Shown: in pieces, positions 7,973 through 16,967 of the stretch
Numbering within the stretch: position 1 is the stretch's first letter
Layout of the letters: every line of letters begins with the position of its first letter
From: Hydrogenophaga sp. BPS33
GTDB lineage: Bacteria > Pseudomonadota > Gammaproteobacteria > Burkholderiales > Burkholderiaceae_C
NCBI RefSeq assembly: GCF_009859475.1
Contig: NZ_CP044549.1
Span: 124,001 to 188,000 of the forward strand
Direction of reading: 5' to 3'
DNA: 64,000 bases
Notes under the pieces: generated by a model
What the model was told of the DNA's origin: nothing
Databases searched by the model: none
Seen by the model: only the letters and a program-made list of their open reading frames with translations
Program-made: the position numbers and the translations under genes

Positions 7973-8851
7973 TCAGGCGTGCGGCACGCAGTACTCGGCT
8001 TCGGAGAGGCGGAAGGTGGTGCGCTTCATCAGGCGCGGCTGGTCGATCTGCATCACGTCGCGGCGGTGCATGGTGCAGCCGTTGTCCCACATCATCATGT
8101 CGCCGTTCTGCACCTTGTGGCGGTACACATGGGCCGGGTCGCCGCCAGCCTCGAACAGCAGCGGCAGCACGCGCGCGTTCTGCTCGTCGCTCAGGCCTTC
8201 GATGGCGATGAGGGTGGTCGGGTCTGCATAGAGCGCCTTGCGACCGGTGCCAGGGTGCGTCAGCACGACCGGGTGTTTCGCATCGGGCAGGTTCAGCAGG
8301 GCGTTGGCCTTGGCCTTGTCCTGCAGCTCCAGCGTGTTGAGCATGGCGTAGCGCTTGGCATAGCGGTAGATACCGGTGCGGCCGTCGATGAGCTGCTGCA
8401 CATCGGCGGGCAGCTGGTCCCAGGCCGCGTACTGGTTGGCCCAGTAGATGTCGCCACCGTCGCGCGGCACTTCGGTGCCGTAGAGGATGGCGCCGGTGGC
8501 CGGGCGCACCTGGAAGGTCTGGTCGGAATGCCAGTCGACGTCCTCGCCGCCCGCGAAGCCGCCCACGAAGCGGCCGTCGGAGTACTTGAGGGTGCTGAAG
8601 TAGATGATCTGCTCGTGGTAAGGCGACTGGATGTCCTTGCGGCCCGAGGTCTCGCAGTGGCCGAAACGCTGGGTGAAGCGCACCAGCTCGGGTTCGTCGA
8701 GCGACTGGCGGCGAAAGATCATCACCGGCGACTGGCGCCAGATGGCCTTGAGTTCGGCGATCGCCGCTTCATCGTCGACGATGTCCATGATGGAGGTGTG
8801 CACCTGCACCGCGAAATCGGAGTGCAGGGAAGAGGTCTGGATCTTGGGCAT
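7973..8851 (-). CDS. TauD/TfdA-family Fe(II)/2-oxoglutarate dioxygenase
   Basis: 292 aa. The metal triad is visible as H108-x-D110 in DWHSDQTF and H262 in CTMHRRD; R277 in LMKRTTF is the likely 2-oxoglutarate carboxylate ligand. Members of this family hydroxylate taurine, 2,4-D, alkyl sulfates or other acids, often releasing a heteroatom group. The start ATG lies 30 bp from the Bug receptor stop and 18 bp separate it from the aldolase-like gene, so the three form one operon. Substrate unknown. Confidence 0.88.
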   Translation of the reverse strand: MPKIQTSSLHSDFAVQVHTSIMDIVDDEAAIAELKAIWRQSPVMIFRRQSLDEPELVRFTQRFGHCETSGRKDIQSPYHEQIIYFSTLKYSDGRFVGGFAGGEDVDWHSDQTFQVRPATGAILYGTEVPRDGGDIYWANQYAAWDQLPADVQQLIDGRTGIYRYAKRYAMLNTLELQDKAKANALLNLPDAKHPVVLTHPGTGRKALYADPTTLIAIEGLSDEQNARVLPLLFEAGGDPAHVYRHKVQNGDMMMWDNGCTMHRRDVMQIDQPRLMKRTTFRLSEAEYCVPHA

Positions 8852-8881
8852 GGCGGTGTCTCTGGTCGGGGGTGGACAGGG

Positions 8882-9859
8882 TCATTCGGGTTTCATCTGG
8901 GCGGCCTGGATGAGTTGCGCAAAGTTGCGCCGCTCGGCTTGCAGCCAGGTGGCGAGTTCGGCGGTGGTCTTGGGTTGTGCCCGTTCGAAGCCCAGGTCTG
9001 CCAGCGCCTTATGGGTTTCGGGCAGCTCCAGGATCTTTTTCATTTCGGCGCCTAGGCGCGCCTGGATGGGAGCAGGCACGCCCTTGGGCACCATCAGGAC
9101 GTTCCAGGCCGTGAGGGTGAAGTTGGGCAAGCCCTGTTCGCTCACGGTCTTGACGCCGGGCATGGAGGCCAGTGGCGTCAGGGTGGTCACGGCCAGCGGC
9201 TTGATCTTGCCGAGCTGGGTGCGGGTGGCGGCGACGGTGTCGATCAGCACCGGCACGTGCCCGCCGAGCGCGGCGGTCATGGCATCGGCCGAGCCCTTGA
9301 ACTTCACGGGGAACAGCGGCACGTTCTGCTGCTTGAGCATTTCCAGCACCAGCTGGCCGGTGACGCTGGGGATGGCCACGTCCAACTTGTCGGGTTTGCT
9401 GCGCGCCAGCGCGATCAGGTCGGACAGCGAGTTCACCGGCAGGTTGGGCGCGGCGGAGATGGCGAAGGGAATCAGCGCCGTGAGCACGATGGGGTCGAAG
9501 TCCTTCTCGGCGTCGAAGCCGGGGTTCACGAACAAGGCCGGGTTCATGGCGTGGGTGCCGTTGGCGCCCATGACCAGCGTGTAGCCATCGGGCGTGGCCC
9601 GCGCCGCGGCCGCCGTGCCGATGTTGCCGGAGGCACCGGGCCGGTTCTCCACGAACACGTTCTGGCCCAGCGCGTGCGTGAGCTTCTCAGCGAAGTAGCG
9701 GGTGGCGATGTCGGTGCTCTGGCCGGCCGGGTAGGCCACGATGATGCGCACCGGCTTGCTCGGCCACTCGCCTTGCGCGAGTGCGGGCGAGCTCAGCGCG
9801 GCCAGCGCGGCCACGGCGGTGCAGCCTTTGAGCAGGGTGCGGCGCAACAGGGATTGCAT
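8882..9859 (-). CDS. Bug/TctC-family periplasmic binding protein
   Basis: 325 aa with signal peptide (MQSLLRRTLLKGCTAVAALA, cleavage after SPALAQ). Mature start EWPSKPVRIIVAYPAGQSTD and the loop VFVENRPGASGNIG are Bug signatures. I prefer the ATG at 9859 to an upstream TTG at 9910 because it places the signal peptide at the N-terminus. First gene of a short operon with the TauD-like and aldolase-like genes. A copy of the candidate IclR half-site lies about 100 bp upstream (9958-9973). Confidence 0.92.
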   Translation of the reverse strand: MQSLLRRTLLKGCTAVAALAALSSPALAQGEWPSKPVRIIVAYPAGQSTDIATRYFAEKLTHALGQNVFVENRPGASGNIGTAAAARATPDGYTLVMGANGTHAMNPALFVNPGFDAEKDFDPIVLTALIPFAISAAPNLPVNSLSDLIALARSKPDKLDVAIPSVTGQLVLEMLKQQNVPLFPVKFKGSADAMTAALGGHVPVLIDTVAATRTQLGKIKPLAVTTLTPLASMPGVKTVSEQGLPNFTLTAWNVLMVPKGVPAPIQARLGAEMKKILELPETHKALADLGFERAQPKTTAELATWLQAERRNFAQLIQAAQMKPE

Positions 9860-9957
9860 GGTGGGTCTCCGTATCGTGTTGGTGTGTGTGCGGCGTGTCG
9901 CTGGGGTCAAAGGTAGCGCGGGACGCCGTGCTTGCGTGTGCGGTGGTTCTGCAGGGT

Positions 9958-9973
9958 TTCACATGTTGAACTT
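9958..9973. promoter_or_regulatory. Copy of candidate IclR operator, one arm degenerate
   Basis: Sixteen bases identical to 15119-15134 (TTCACATGTTGAACTT). The TGAACTT arm is intact; the opposite arm reads GGTTTCA instead of AAGTTCA. It lies about 100 bp upstream of the Bug/TauD/aldolase operon start and just downstream of the SMP-30 gene. Confidence 0.3.
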
Positions 9974-9994
9974 GTGCAGGCCACCGGCGGCGGT

Positions 9995-10924
9995 TCAGGC
10001 GGGGCGGCCCGTGTGCGCGTACAGCGGCTTGCCGGCCACCGGCACGCGCGCGGTGAACACCGTGCCCGAGCGCGACTCCAGCAGGTGCAGCGTGCGGCCA
10101 TCGGGCCCGCCGTAGGCACAGTTGGTGGTGGTGAGGCCGCCGTTGGGCGCGTCGATGCGGTAGAACGGCTCGCCCCTGGGGCTGAAGACCCAGACCGCGC
10201 CGAAGCCGACGTGGCTCACCGCCAGCCCGCCTTCGGCATCGAGCGCGATGCCGTCGGGGCCGCCACCGCCCGACATCTGGATGTACACCCCCACCTTGGT
10301 GGCCGTGCCATCGGCGGCGAGGGGCACGCGCCAGATGGCGTTGTCGCGCGTCACGGCCAGGTAGACCGCGCTCTCGTCGAGGTTCAGCACCAGCCCGTTG
10401 GGGCTGGGGATGCCGGCGAGCACGAGGTCGAGTTCGCCGCTGGCGCGCAGGCGGTACAGACGGCCGCTCGGGTCGTGCAGGCCGCTCATGCCCTGGTCGG
10501 TGAAGTACAGGTCGCCGTTGGCGGCGAAGAACAGGTCGTTGAGCCCTCGAAAGCCTTCGAGCCGCGCGCGCTCCAGCACCGGTTCGACCCGGCCGGTCTT
10601 CGGGTCCAGGACCAGGAGGCCGCGCCGGAAGTCGGTGATGAAGGCGCGTCCATCGGGGTGGAACTTCAGGCCGTTGGGCTCGCCGTCGTACTGCGTGACG
10701 AGGTCGACGTCGCCCTTCGGGTCGATGCGGAAGATGCGCCCCCAGGGAATGTCGACCACCCACAGATTGCCCTGGAGGTCGAACGACGGCCCTTCGAGGA
10801 ACACGGGTGTGGGCGCGCCGTGCAGCTGGGTGTCGACCCAGTCGCTCCGGCGATCGCGCACCAGGAAACGCTCGGGGATGCGCGCAAAGATCTCGGCCTT
10901 CAGCCTTTCGGGTGGTGCAAACAT
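9995..10924 (-). CDS. SMP-30/gluconolactonase-family protein
   Basis: 309 aa six-bladed propeller lactonase type. Typical segments are FLEGPSFDLQGNLWVVDIPWGRI (metal-binding glutamate in EGP), GEPNGLKFHPDG, GLNDLFFAANGDLYFTDQG and PSPNGLVLNLDES. The SPNG asparagine and the later GPDGIALDAEGG aspartate complete the usual Ca/Zn site. These enzymes hydrolyse sugar-acid or other lactones. It lies 3 bp after the TRAP large-subunit stop, so it is probably the last gene of the oxidase/TRAP operon, acting on a lactone that is imported or made by oxidation. Confidence 0.88.
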   Translation of the reverse strand: MFAPPERLKAEIFARIPERFLVRDRRSDWVDTQLHGAPTPVFLEGPSFDLQGNLWVVDIPWGRIFRIDPKGDVDLVTQYDGEPNGLKFHPDGRAFITDFRRGLLVLDPKTGRVEPVLERARLEGFRGLNDLFFAANGDLYFTDQGMSGLHDPSGRLYRLRASGELDLVLAGIPSPNGLVLNLDESAVYLAVTRDNAIWRVPLAADGTATKVGVYIQMSGGGGPDGIALDAEGGLAVSHVGFGAVWVFSPRGEPFYRIDAPNGGLTTTNCAYGGPDGRTLHLLESRSGTVFTARVPVAGKPLYAHTGRPA

Positions 10925-10927
10925 CGT

Positions 10928-12229
10928 TCAGCCTCCCGACACCCGGCTCGGCAGCCAGAGGGCCAGCTCGGGCAGCACGATCAGCAGGCCCACGAGCAGG
11001 AACATGATCAGGTGGAAGGGCACGGTGCCCATCACCACGTCCGACAGGTTGCCGCGCGCAATGCTCTGGATCACGAACAGGTTGATGCCGATCGGTGGCG
11101 TGATCTGCCCCATCTCGATGAAGACCACCACCACGATGCCGAACCACACCGGATCGATGCCGTAGGGCGCCAGCAGCGGGTAGAGCAGCGGCACGGTGAT
11201 GACGATCATGCCGAGGCTCTCCACCAGCGCCCCGAGCGCGGTGAACAGGATGAAGAGCGCGAGCAGGAACTCGAGCTTGCTGAGGTTGAGCCCGACGATG
11301 AAGGCCGTGATGTCTTCGCCCACACCCGCCACGGCCATGGCGTACGAAAAGATGAAGGCCGCGTAGGTGATGAACAGGATGTTGCTCGTGACCAGCGTGG
11401 AGCGTTTGAGACAGTCCACGAATTCGCGCCACGACAGCTCGCCGAACAGCTTGGCGATCACGATCGCGAAGATGCAACCCGCCGCCGCGGCTTCGGTGGG
11501 CGTGGCCACGCCGGTGTAGATCGCGCCCATGATGCCCAGGATGAGCAGCATGAAGGGCACGATGTCGACCAGCGCGCGCAGCACCGTGTCGCGCGTGAGC
11601 GCCGCGGTCTCGCGTGGCGCGATCTCCGGCCGGCGGATGGCAGCGAAGGCCAGGTAGACCATGAACATCAGCGTGAGCACGATGCCCGGCACCACGCCCG
11701 CCATGAAGAGCTTGGCCACCGAGGTTTCGGTGAAGGTGGCGTAGACGATCATGGCGATGGAGGGCGGGATCAGAATGCCCAGCGTGCCGCCCGCCGCCAG
11801 CGAGCCGGTGGCCAGCCGCGCGTCGTAGCGGCGCGCCCGCAGCTCGGGCAGGGCGACCTTGCCGATCGAGGCGGCGGTGGCCACGCTGGAGCCGCTGACC
11901 GCCGCGAACACGGCGCAGCCCACGATGTTGGTCTGCAGCAGGCCACCCGGCACGCGCCGCACCAGCTTGGACAGACCGCCATAGACCCGCAGACCCAACC
12001 CACTGCCCTGCAGGATGTCGGCCATCAGCACGAACAACGGGATGGCGGTCAGCGTGTAGCTGTCCATACTGCCCCAGCTGGCCAGGCCCAGGCCGTGCAG
12101 CGCACCCACGCCGCCCTGCAGCCAGAGGTAGGCGATGCCCGGCAACAGGATGGCGAAGGGCACCGACATGCCGGTGGCCAGCAGGCCGACGAACAGCACG
12201 AAGACGCCGATGATCAGGTACTCATGCAC
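10928..12229 (-). CDS. dctM: TRAP transporter large permease (DctM-like)
   Basis: 433 aa and strongly hydrophobic, with about 12 membrane segments. Family motifs are seen: SMDSYTLTAIPLFVLMAD early, GGTLGILIPPSIAMIVYA in the middle, GVATPTEAAAAG, and GQITPPIGINLFV near the end. Uses the ion gradient to carry the acid delivered by DctP. The start overlaps the small-permease stop by 8 bp. The nearby 2-hydroxyacid oxidase suggests a hydroxycarboxylate substrate (inference). Confidence 0.93.
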   Translation of the reverse strand: MHEYLIIGVFVLFVGLLATGMSVPFAILLPGIAYLWLQGGVGALHGLGLASWGSMDSYTLTAIPLFVLMADILQGSGLGLRVYGGLSKLVRRVPGGLLQTNIVGCAVFAAVSGSSVATAASIGKVALPELRARRYDARLATGSLAAGGTLGILIPPSIAMIVYATFTETSVAKLFMAGVVPGIVLTLMFMVYLAFAAIRRPEIAPRETAALTRDTVLRALVDIVPFMLLILGIMGAIYTGVATPTEAAAAGCIFAIVIAKLFGELSWREFVDCLKRSTLVTSNILFITYAAFIFSYAMAVAGVGEDITAFIVGLNLSKLEFLLALFILFTALGALVESLGMIVITVPLLYPLLAPYGIDPVWFGIVVVVFIEMGQITPPIGINLFVIQSIARGNLSDVVMGTVPFHLIMFLLVGLLIVLPELALWLPSRVSGG

Positions 12230-12788
12230 GGCCCACTCCCTGTTTCGCGGCTTGCAGCCGGCGCCAGTCGCCGCGCACGGTGGCCAGCAGTGCCCAGGCC
12301 AGCATCAGCATGCCCACGGGCATGAAAAAGCGCGGCACCCACAGCGGGGTCATGAGCGAGGTGGCGGCCACGTCCCCCGACTGCCAGGTGATCCACTCGA
12401 AGCGCACGAACTCGGCCAACAGCACCGCCGTCACCACGAGGGTGGCGAGGTCGAAGCCCAGGCGCAGGCGCGCCTGCCCGGCGGGGCCGAACCGGCGTTC
12501 GACGAAGTGCACGCGGTGGTAGGCGTGTTCGAGCTGGCCCGAGGCGAGCGACAGAAAGGTGATGGCCACGAGCGCGTAGCCCCCGATCTCGTTGCTGAAC
12601 TGGATCGACCAGCCGAACAGGGTGCGCACCAGCATCTCGGCGCCCATCATGATCACCAGGCCCACCATGGCCCATTCGCTCACGCGGCGGCCCAGGCGCG
12701 AGAAGGCGTCTTCGGGCGGGCTGAACGCATCGCCATCTTCCTGGTGCAGCTCGGTGTCCAGGGGCAGCCTTTCGGCAAGATCGGCCAT
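12222..12788 (-). CDS. dctQ: TRAP transporter small permease (DctQ-like)
   Basis: 188 aa, about four membrane helices after a 35-residue polar N-terminus. FGWSIQFSNEIGGYALVAITFLSLA, with the conserved E-I and G-Y around helix 2, is the DctQ pattern, and HRVHFVERRFG follows. ATG at 12788 is chosen because everything upstream in frame is arginine-rich out-of-context sequence inside the DctP gene. One base separates it from the DctP stop. Confidence 0.9.
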   Translation of the reverse strand: MADLAERLPLDTELHQEDGDAFSPPEDAFSRLGRRVSEWAMVGLVIMMGAEMLVRTLFGWSIQFSNEIGGYALVAITFLSLASGQLEHAYHRVHFVERRFGPAGQARLRLGFDLATLVVTAVLLAEFVRFEWITWQSGDVAATSLMTPLWVPRFFMPVGMLMLAWALLATVRGDWRRLQAAKQGVGRA

Positions 12789-12789
12789 C

Positions 12790-13803
12790 TCAACGTCCCC
12801 CTGCCAGGCGCACCTTTTGCAGCGCCTCCTGCGCCGCCGGCCGCTTCTCGCCCCACTCCTTCCAGTAGGGCGTGATGCGGCGCTCGGCTTCGGCAAGATC
12901 GGCCGCGCTGGGCTCGGTGATGACCATGCCACCCTCGGCCAGCTTCCGGGTGATCTCGCCATCCTCGGCGGCCATGGCTGCCGTCATGCGTTTCGTGTGC
13001 TCGTCCACCAGCGCCTGCACCTTGGTGCGTTGGTCGGGTGTGAGCTTGCCCCAGGCGTCCTTGTTCACCAGGATCAGCGAGTCGACGAAGCTCACGTTGA
13101 GGCGGTAGCTGTACTTGAGCAGATCGCGCCACACATGGCCGTAGCCCGAGCTGGCGGTGAGGGCACCGTCGATCACGCCACGGTCGATGCCGGCGGCCAC
13201 CTCGGAGGTGCCTAGCGTGACCGGGATGCCGCCGAGCAGCTTGATGAACTCCGACTGCTCGGGCGAAATCACGCGGATCTTCTGGCCCGCGATGTCGGCC
13301 AGCGAGGTCAGCTTCTTGCGCGACCACATCACGTTCTCGGGGAAGATGTAGCGGCCCAGCACCACCACGTTCTTCTTCGCGTAGTCGGCGCGCAGGTAGG
13401 GCGCGGCGGCGTCCCAGGCCTTCTCGAAATCGGCGCGGCGCGGCAGGAACATCGGCAGGCGCACGATGCCGCCCACCGGCACGCTGCCGATGAAGAAGGC
13501 GTCGTCGCCGAGCTGCACCACGTTGTCGGCCACGGCCTGCGTGATGTTGGTGGCCGCGATCGGCAGCGTGCCGCCCAGGTTCAGGCGCACGCTCAGTTCA
13601 CTCTGCGTTTCTTTCTGGATCGCCTCGAACAGGGCATTGAGGCCCTTGACCGCCGTGACGGTGGCGACCGCGTTGTAGGTGTAGGCGCGCCACTGCGTGG
13701 CGGCCATGGCGGCGCCGCTGGCGCCCAGGCCGGCGATGCCTGCGGCGGCGCCGGCCAGATAACCCACGGCGTCGCGCCGCGTCAAACCATGTGCTGTGTT
13801 CAT
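12790..13803 (-). CDS. dctP: TRAP transporter solute-binding protein (DctP-like)
   Basis: 337 aa. The N-terminus MNTAHGLTRRDAVGYLAGAA has a twin-arginine followed by a hydrophobic stretch, so Tat export is possible. Mature motifs include IRVISPEQSEFIKLLGGIP and GVIDGALTASSGYG, the ligand-contact region of the DctP fold; the conserved arginine in KIRV would bind the ligand carboxylate. First transporter gene after the oxidase, with an ATGA overlap to it. Confidence 0.9.
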   Translation of the reverse strand: MNTAHGLTRRDAVGYLAGAAAGIAGLGASGAAMAATQWRAYTYNAVATVTAVKGLNALFEAIQKETQSELSVRLNLGGTLPIAATNITQAVADNVVQLGDDAFFIGSVPVGGIVRLPMFLPRRADFEKAWDAAAPYLRADYAKKNVVVLGRYIFPENVMWSRKKLTSLADIAGQKIRVISPEQSEFIKLLGGIPVTLGTSEVAAGIDRGVIDGALTASSGYGHVWRDLLKYSYRLNVSFVDSLILVNKDAWGKLTPDQRTKVQALVDEHTKRMTAAMAAEDGEITRKLAEGGMVITEPSAADLAEAERRITPYWKEWGEKRPAAQEALQKVRLAGGR

Positions 13804-15041
13804 GCTGTCTCCTCAGGGGTGGTTGTGGGGATGTCCGGTCGGGCGACCGGCGAGGGGGAAGGGGTGCTGGCGCGTGGCAGCGGTGCGCCCTCGCGCCAGA
13901 GGTAGCTCTCATTCAGGGCTTCGAAGTCGTCGCAGCCGATCTGTGCGAGCACCATGTCGACCTCGGCGCGCACGATGGCCAGCGCGCGCGCCGCGCCAGC
14001 CTGGCCACCAGCGGCCACGCCGAACAGGGAGGGCCGGCCGAAGATCGCCGAGCGTGCGCCCAGGCAACGCGCGATCACCAGATCGGAGCCGCGCCGCACG
14101 CCGCTGTCGAGCATGAGTTCCGCGTGGCGACCCACCGCGTCGCGCACCGCGGGCAGCATGTCCAGCGGGGACGGCGCGGCATCGAGCTGGCGCCCGCCGT
14201 GGTTGGAGACGATCAGGCCCTGCGCGCCCAGCTGCACGGCCTGGCGCGCGTCCTCGGGGTGCAGCAGGCCCTTGATGACCAGCGGGCCGCGCCAGGCCTC
14301 GCGGATCTTGCGAATGTGCTGCCACGACACCATGGGCGCGGGCGTGAGCGTGCCGTACATGTCGGCCACCTGCGCCGCCTGTGCGCCTTCGGGTGCGTAG
14401 GGCAGCCAGTTGCGCATCATGGGAATGCCGCCCGCGCGCAGATAGCGCAACACCCAGCCCGGGTGTCCCATGGCTTCGAGCACGACGCCGGGCGTCATCT
14501 TCAAAGGACGAGAAAACCCGTTGCGCTTGTTGCGCTCGCGGTTGGAATTGACCGGCACGTCCACCGACACCACCAGCACCCGAACCTTGGCCCGGATGGC
14601 GCGCTGCACGAGATCGGCGTTGATCGACTCGTTCGTGGTGCAGTACATCTGGAACCACACGTTGTCGGGGGCGATGGCGCTCGCGTCTTCCAGCGCCGCG
14701 TTGGCCGCGCTGGAGAGCAGGAACGGCACGTTGGCCTCCCGCGCGGCGGCGGCTAGCATCAGATCGGCGTCGGGCCGGAACAGGCCGGCCAGGCCGGTGG
14801 GCGAGATGCCGATCGGGCTCGCATAGCGGTGGCCGAACAGCTCCACCGACTGGTTGCGCCGCGACACGTCGCGCAGGTAGCGCGGCACCAGCGTGTAGCG
14901 CTGGAAGGCCGCGCGGTTGCGTTGCAAGCAGGCTTCGTCATCGGCACCGCCATCGATGAAATCGAAGGCGATGCGCGGCAGTTTGCGGCGGGCCTGCTGT
15001 CGCAGGTCTTCCAGGTTGATGGCGGATGGGATGGAAGGCAT
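13800..15041 (-). CDS. FMN-dependent alpha-hydroxy acid dehydrogenase (LldD/GOX family)
   Basis: 413 aa. Begins with INLEDLRQQARRKLPRIAFDFIDGGADDE, the family N-terminus, and carries the catalytic/FMN segment VSNHGGRQLDAAPSPLDMLP with the proton-abstracting His and substrate-binding Arg, then LMLDSGVRRGSDLV. Oxidises L-2-hydroxyacids such as lactate, glycolate or mandelate to 2-oxoacids. About 30 Pro/Ser/Thr-rich residues are added at the C-terminus. Translationally coupled (ATGA) to the TRAP receptor, indicating that the transporter imports its substrate. A candidate operator and a hairpin lie in the 78 bp upstream. Confidence 0.9.
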   Translation of the reverse strand: MPSIPSAINLEDLRQQARRKLPRIAFDFIDGGADDEACLQRNRAAFQRYTLVPRYLRDVSRRNQSVELFGHRYASPIGISPTGLAGLFRPDADLMLAAAAREANVPFLLSSAANAALEDASAIAPDNVWFQMYCTTNESINADLVQRAIRAKVRVLVVSVDVPVNSNRERNKRNGFSRPLKMTPGVVLEAMGHPGWVLRYLRAGGIPMMRNWLPYAPEGAQAAQVADMYGTLTPAPMVSWQHIRKIREAWRGPLVIKGLLHPEDARQAVQLGAQGLIVSNHGGRQLDAAPSPLDMLPAVRDAVGRHAELMLDSGVRRGSDLVIARCLGARSAIFGRPSLFGVAAGGQAGAARALAIVRAEVDMVLAQIGCDDFEALNESYLWREGAPLPRASTPSPSPVARPDIPTTTPEETA

Positions 15042-15084
15042 TCGCGAGGTTCATGAAGGACGACCCCGCGAAGGTAGAGGTCCG

Positions 15085-15104
15085 GCGCCTTCGCGAGAAG
15101 GCGC
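15085..15104. other. Intergenic hairpin between iclR and the oxidase gene
   Basis: GCGCCTTC-GCGA-GAAGGCGC is a perfect 8-bp stem with a 4-base loop. It follows the IclR gene (stop at 15120) and precedes the oxidase start (15041) on the minus strand. There is no T run, so it is not a classical intrinsic terminator; it may slow read-through or protect mRNA ends. Confidence 0.4.
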
Positions 15105-15115
15105 TGGCCGGCGTG

Positions 15116-15134
15116 AAGTTCACATGTTGAACTT
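15116..15134. promoter_or_regulatory. Candidate IclR operator upstream of the oxidase/TRAP operon
   Basis: AAGTTCA-CATGT-TGAACTT: an inverted repeat with perfect 7-bp arms and a 5-base spacer, 75 bp upstream of the oxidase start and overlapping the last codons of the iclR gene (KFNM-stop). The right arm and centre recur at 9958-9973, upstream of the neighbouring Bug operon. IclR dimers bind palindromes of this size. Confidence 0.45.
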
Positions 15135-15938
15135 ACGCGCGTCGGCCGACAGGGCGTCGGCTGCGAGCTGCAATTCCTGGTGCACCTGTTCCAGGCGCTC
15201 GGCCGGATACAGGTCTGCCGTGCCCACCAGCGACAGCGAGGCAAAGGCTTCGCCGGCTTCGTTGATGATCTTGATGCCGAAGGCGTGCACGCCCGGCACC
15301 ACGTCGCCCAGGTTCACGCCCCAGCCATGCTCGGCCGAGCGGTCGTACATCTTCTGCAATGCGGCCAGGCGCACCGTACCGTTGCGGCCGATCTCGACGG
15401 CCAGGTTTTCCGCCTGCACGCGCCGCACCTCTTCTTCGGGCAGCGTCTGCAGGATGGCCACCCCACCGGCGGCCGAGAACAAGGGCCGGCGCGTGCCGGG
15501 GTAGACCATCATGCCGGCGAGCTGCAGCGAACCGGCCCGCTGGCTGCACACGTACTCGTTGCCGCTGCGGTACAGCAGCAGCGCCAGGCCGCCCATGCGC
15601 TTGGCGAAGGCGTTCACGCTCGCCTCTGCCGCGCGCTGGAACTGCATCGCGTCAGGCAAGGCCAGGCCGAGCTCGAACATGAAGGGGCCGGGCAGGTAGT
15701 GGCGGTCGCTGGCGCGCTGGCGCACCAGGCGCTCCTCCACCATGCACGAGAGCATGCGGTGCACCGTGCCCTTGTCCATGCCGCAGGCGACGGAAAGGTC
15801 CGACAGGCGCCAGCCGAACTGGGGCCGCGCCGCGATGGCGCGCAGGAGGCGGATGGCCTTCGTGAGGCTCTGTGTTCCGGAGCGGTCCGCGTTGACGGCA
15901 CTGGGCCGCGCGCGAAAGATGTGTTCTTCAAGGTTCAT
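15120..15938 (-). CDS. IclR-family transcriptional regulator
   Basis: 272 aa. Winged helix at about residues 24-80 (SLTKAIRLLRAIAARPQFGWRL, then LSVACGMDKGTVHRMLSCM as recognition region), then the GAF-like effector domain (VCSQRAG, YPGTRRPLFSAAGGVAIL, GWGVNLGDVVPGVHAFG). Same direction as the oxidase/TRAP operon and directly upstream of it, so probably its regulator. The last codons overlap the candidate operator, an arrangement that would let the protein bind within its own 3' end. Confidence 0.9.
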   Translation of the reverse strand: MNLEEHIFRARPSAVNADRSGTQSLTKAIRLLRAIAARPQFGWRLSDLSVACGMDKGTVHRMLSCMVEERLVRQRASDRHYLPGPFMFELGLALPDAMQFQRAAEASVNAFAKRMGGLALLLYRSGNEYVCSQRAGSLQLAGMMVYPGTRRPLFSAAGGVAILQTLPEEEVRRVQAENLAVEIGRNGTVRLAALQKMYDRSAEHGWGVNLGDVVPGVHAFGIKIINEAGEAFASLSLVGTADLYPAERLEQVHQELQLAADALSADARKFNM

Positions 15939-16060
15939 GGCCGTTGATTCTGTCGACTGGCCACGGGCCGCTCAAGGCACCTCGGGGTTTCCCCCAATCC
16001 CTCCATTCCAGCCGCGGAACCTCGCTTTCAGGATGCGAACTGCGCGTCCGGCCGACCGAA

Positions 16061-16954
16061 TCAGGCCGCGCGATCGGCCACCGCCGCCATGAAGCGCAAC
16101 ACCTCGCCCGCCACGTCCTGCTGCGGCGAGCCCAGGCTCTGCACCGTGGACACGTGGTTGTGGCCCCGGTTGAAGACGAAGCGCGGGCTCTGGCCGTTCG
16201 CGCGCGTGAGCGCGTGCGCCAGCGCATAGGTCTGCTCGGCGATCCAGCCGGGGTCGAGTTCGGCCACGGCGAGGCACAACGGCGTGTCCAGCGCGCGCAC
16301 GTGGGTGAGCGGTGAGCGTTGGGGATACAGCACGGCGTCTTCCCCGAAGTAAGCCTTGGGTCCCGCCGGCAATGGCGCTTCGGCACGGTACAGGCCGCTC
16401 ATGAGCAGCACGCCGTCCACGCGCGCCGCAGGTGCGCCGCCGCGCGCGGCGTCGTCAAACAACCAGGATGCGACGTGGCACGCGCCCGCCGACTGGCCCC
16501 AGAGCACCAGCGGTGTGGCGTCGCCTTGCGCTTCCCGGTCCTGTTGCACCCACTGCAGCACCGCCTGCAGATCCTGCGTGCCGGCGGGCCAGCCGTGGGT
16601 GGTGGCGAGCCGGTAGTTCGGCAGCACCGCCGTGAACCCCTGGCGCGCGAGCCAGCAGCCGACGTTGCGGTAGTACACGCCATCGCCGTTCTTGTCGCCC
16701 GCGACAAAGCCGCCGCCGTGCACGTAGACCGCGGTGGCGCGGCTGAGGCCCTGGGGCTGGTAGACGTCGAGCCGGTGGCGCTCGTGCGGACCGTAGGCCT
16801 GGTCGATCCGCTCTTCGCCCACGGGCGCGAGGTCCAGCAGCGGCCGGTACAACGCGCGCGTGGCGGCGAGCACCTCACCGTCGAAGACGGTGCCGAAGGC
16901 GGCGAGCTGGCGTTCGATCTCGGCCACGGAATGGTGGTCCTGGGGTGCGTTCAT
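16061..16954 (-). CDS. Alpha/beta-hydrolase (esterase, HSL/kynurenine-formamidase-like)
   Basis: 297 aa. The oxyanion motif YVHGGGFVAGDKNGD and the nucleophile elbow LWGQSAGACH are clear. The C-terminal half gives ELDPGWIAEQ as the likely acid and GHNHVST with the catalytic histidine. Residues around DQAYGPHERHRLDVYQPQG fit the kynurenine formamidase/carboxylesterase branch. ATG 16954 follows a GGAAC-type ribosome site; 13 bp separate it from the TIM-barrel gene. Last gene of the long MarR-type block, so it may cleave an ester or amide of the imported compound. Confidence 0.86.
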   Translation of the reverse strand: MNAPQDHHSVAEIERQLAAFGTVFDGEVLAATRALYRPLLDLAPVGEERIDQAYGPHERHRLDVYQPQGLSRATAVYVHGGGFVAGDKNGDGVYYRNVGCWLARQGFTAVLPNYRLATTHGWPAGTQDLQAVLQWVQQDREAQGDATPLVLWGQSAGACHVASWLFDDAARGGAPAARVDGVLLMSGLYRAEAPLPAGPKAYFGEDAVLYPQRSPLTHVRALDTPLCLAVAELDPGWIAEQTYALAHALTRANGQSPRFVFNRGHNHVSTVQSLGSPQQDVAGEVLRFMAAVADRAA

Positions 16955-16967
16955 GACGGAGTTCCTT

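Noticed and set aside
9932..12325. 797-codon plus-strand frame across the SMP-30 and TRAP genes
   Set aside because: Antisense shadow: low-complexity His/Glu/Asp/Arg composition and no recognisable domain, while the minus strand encodes intact families.
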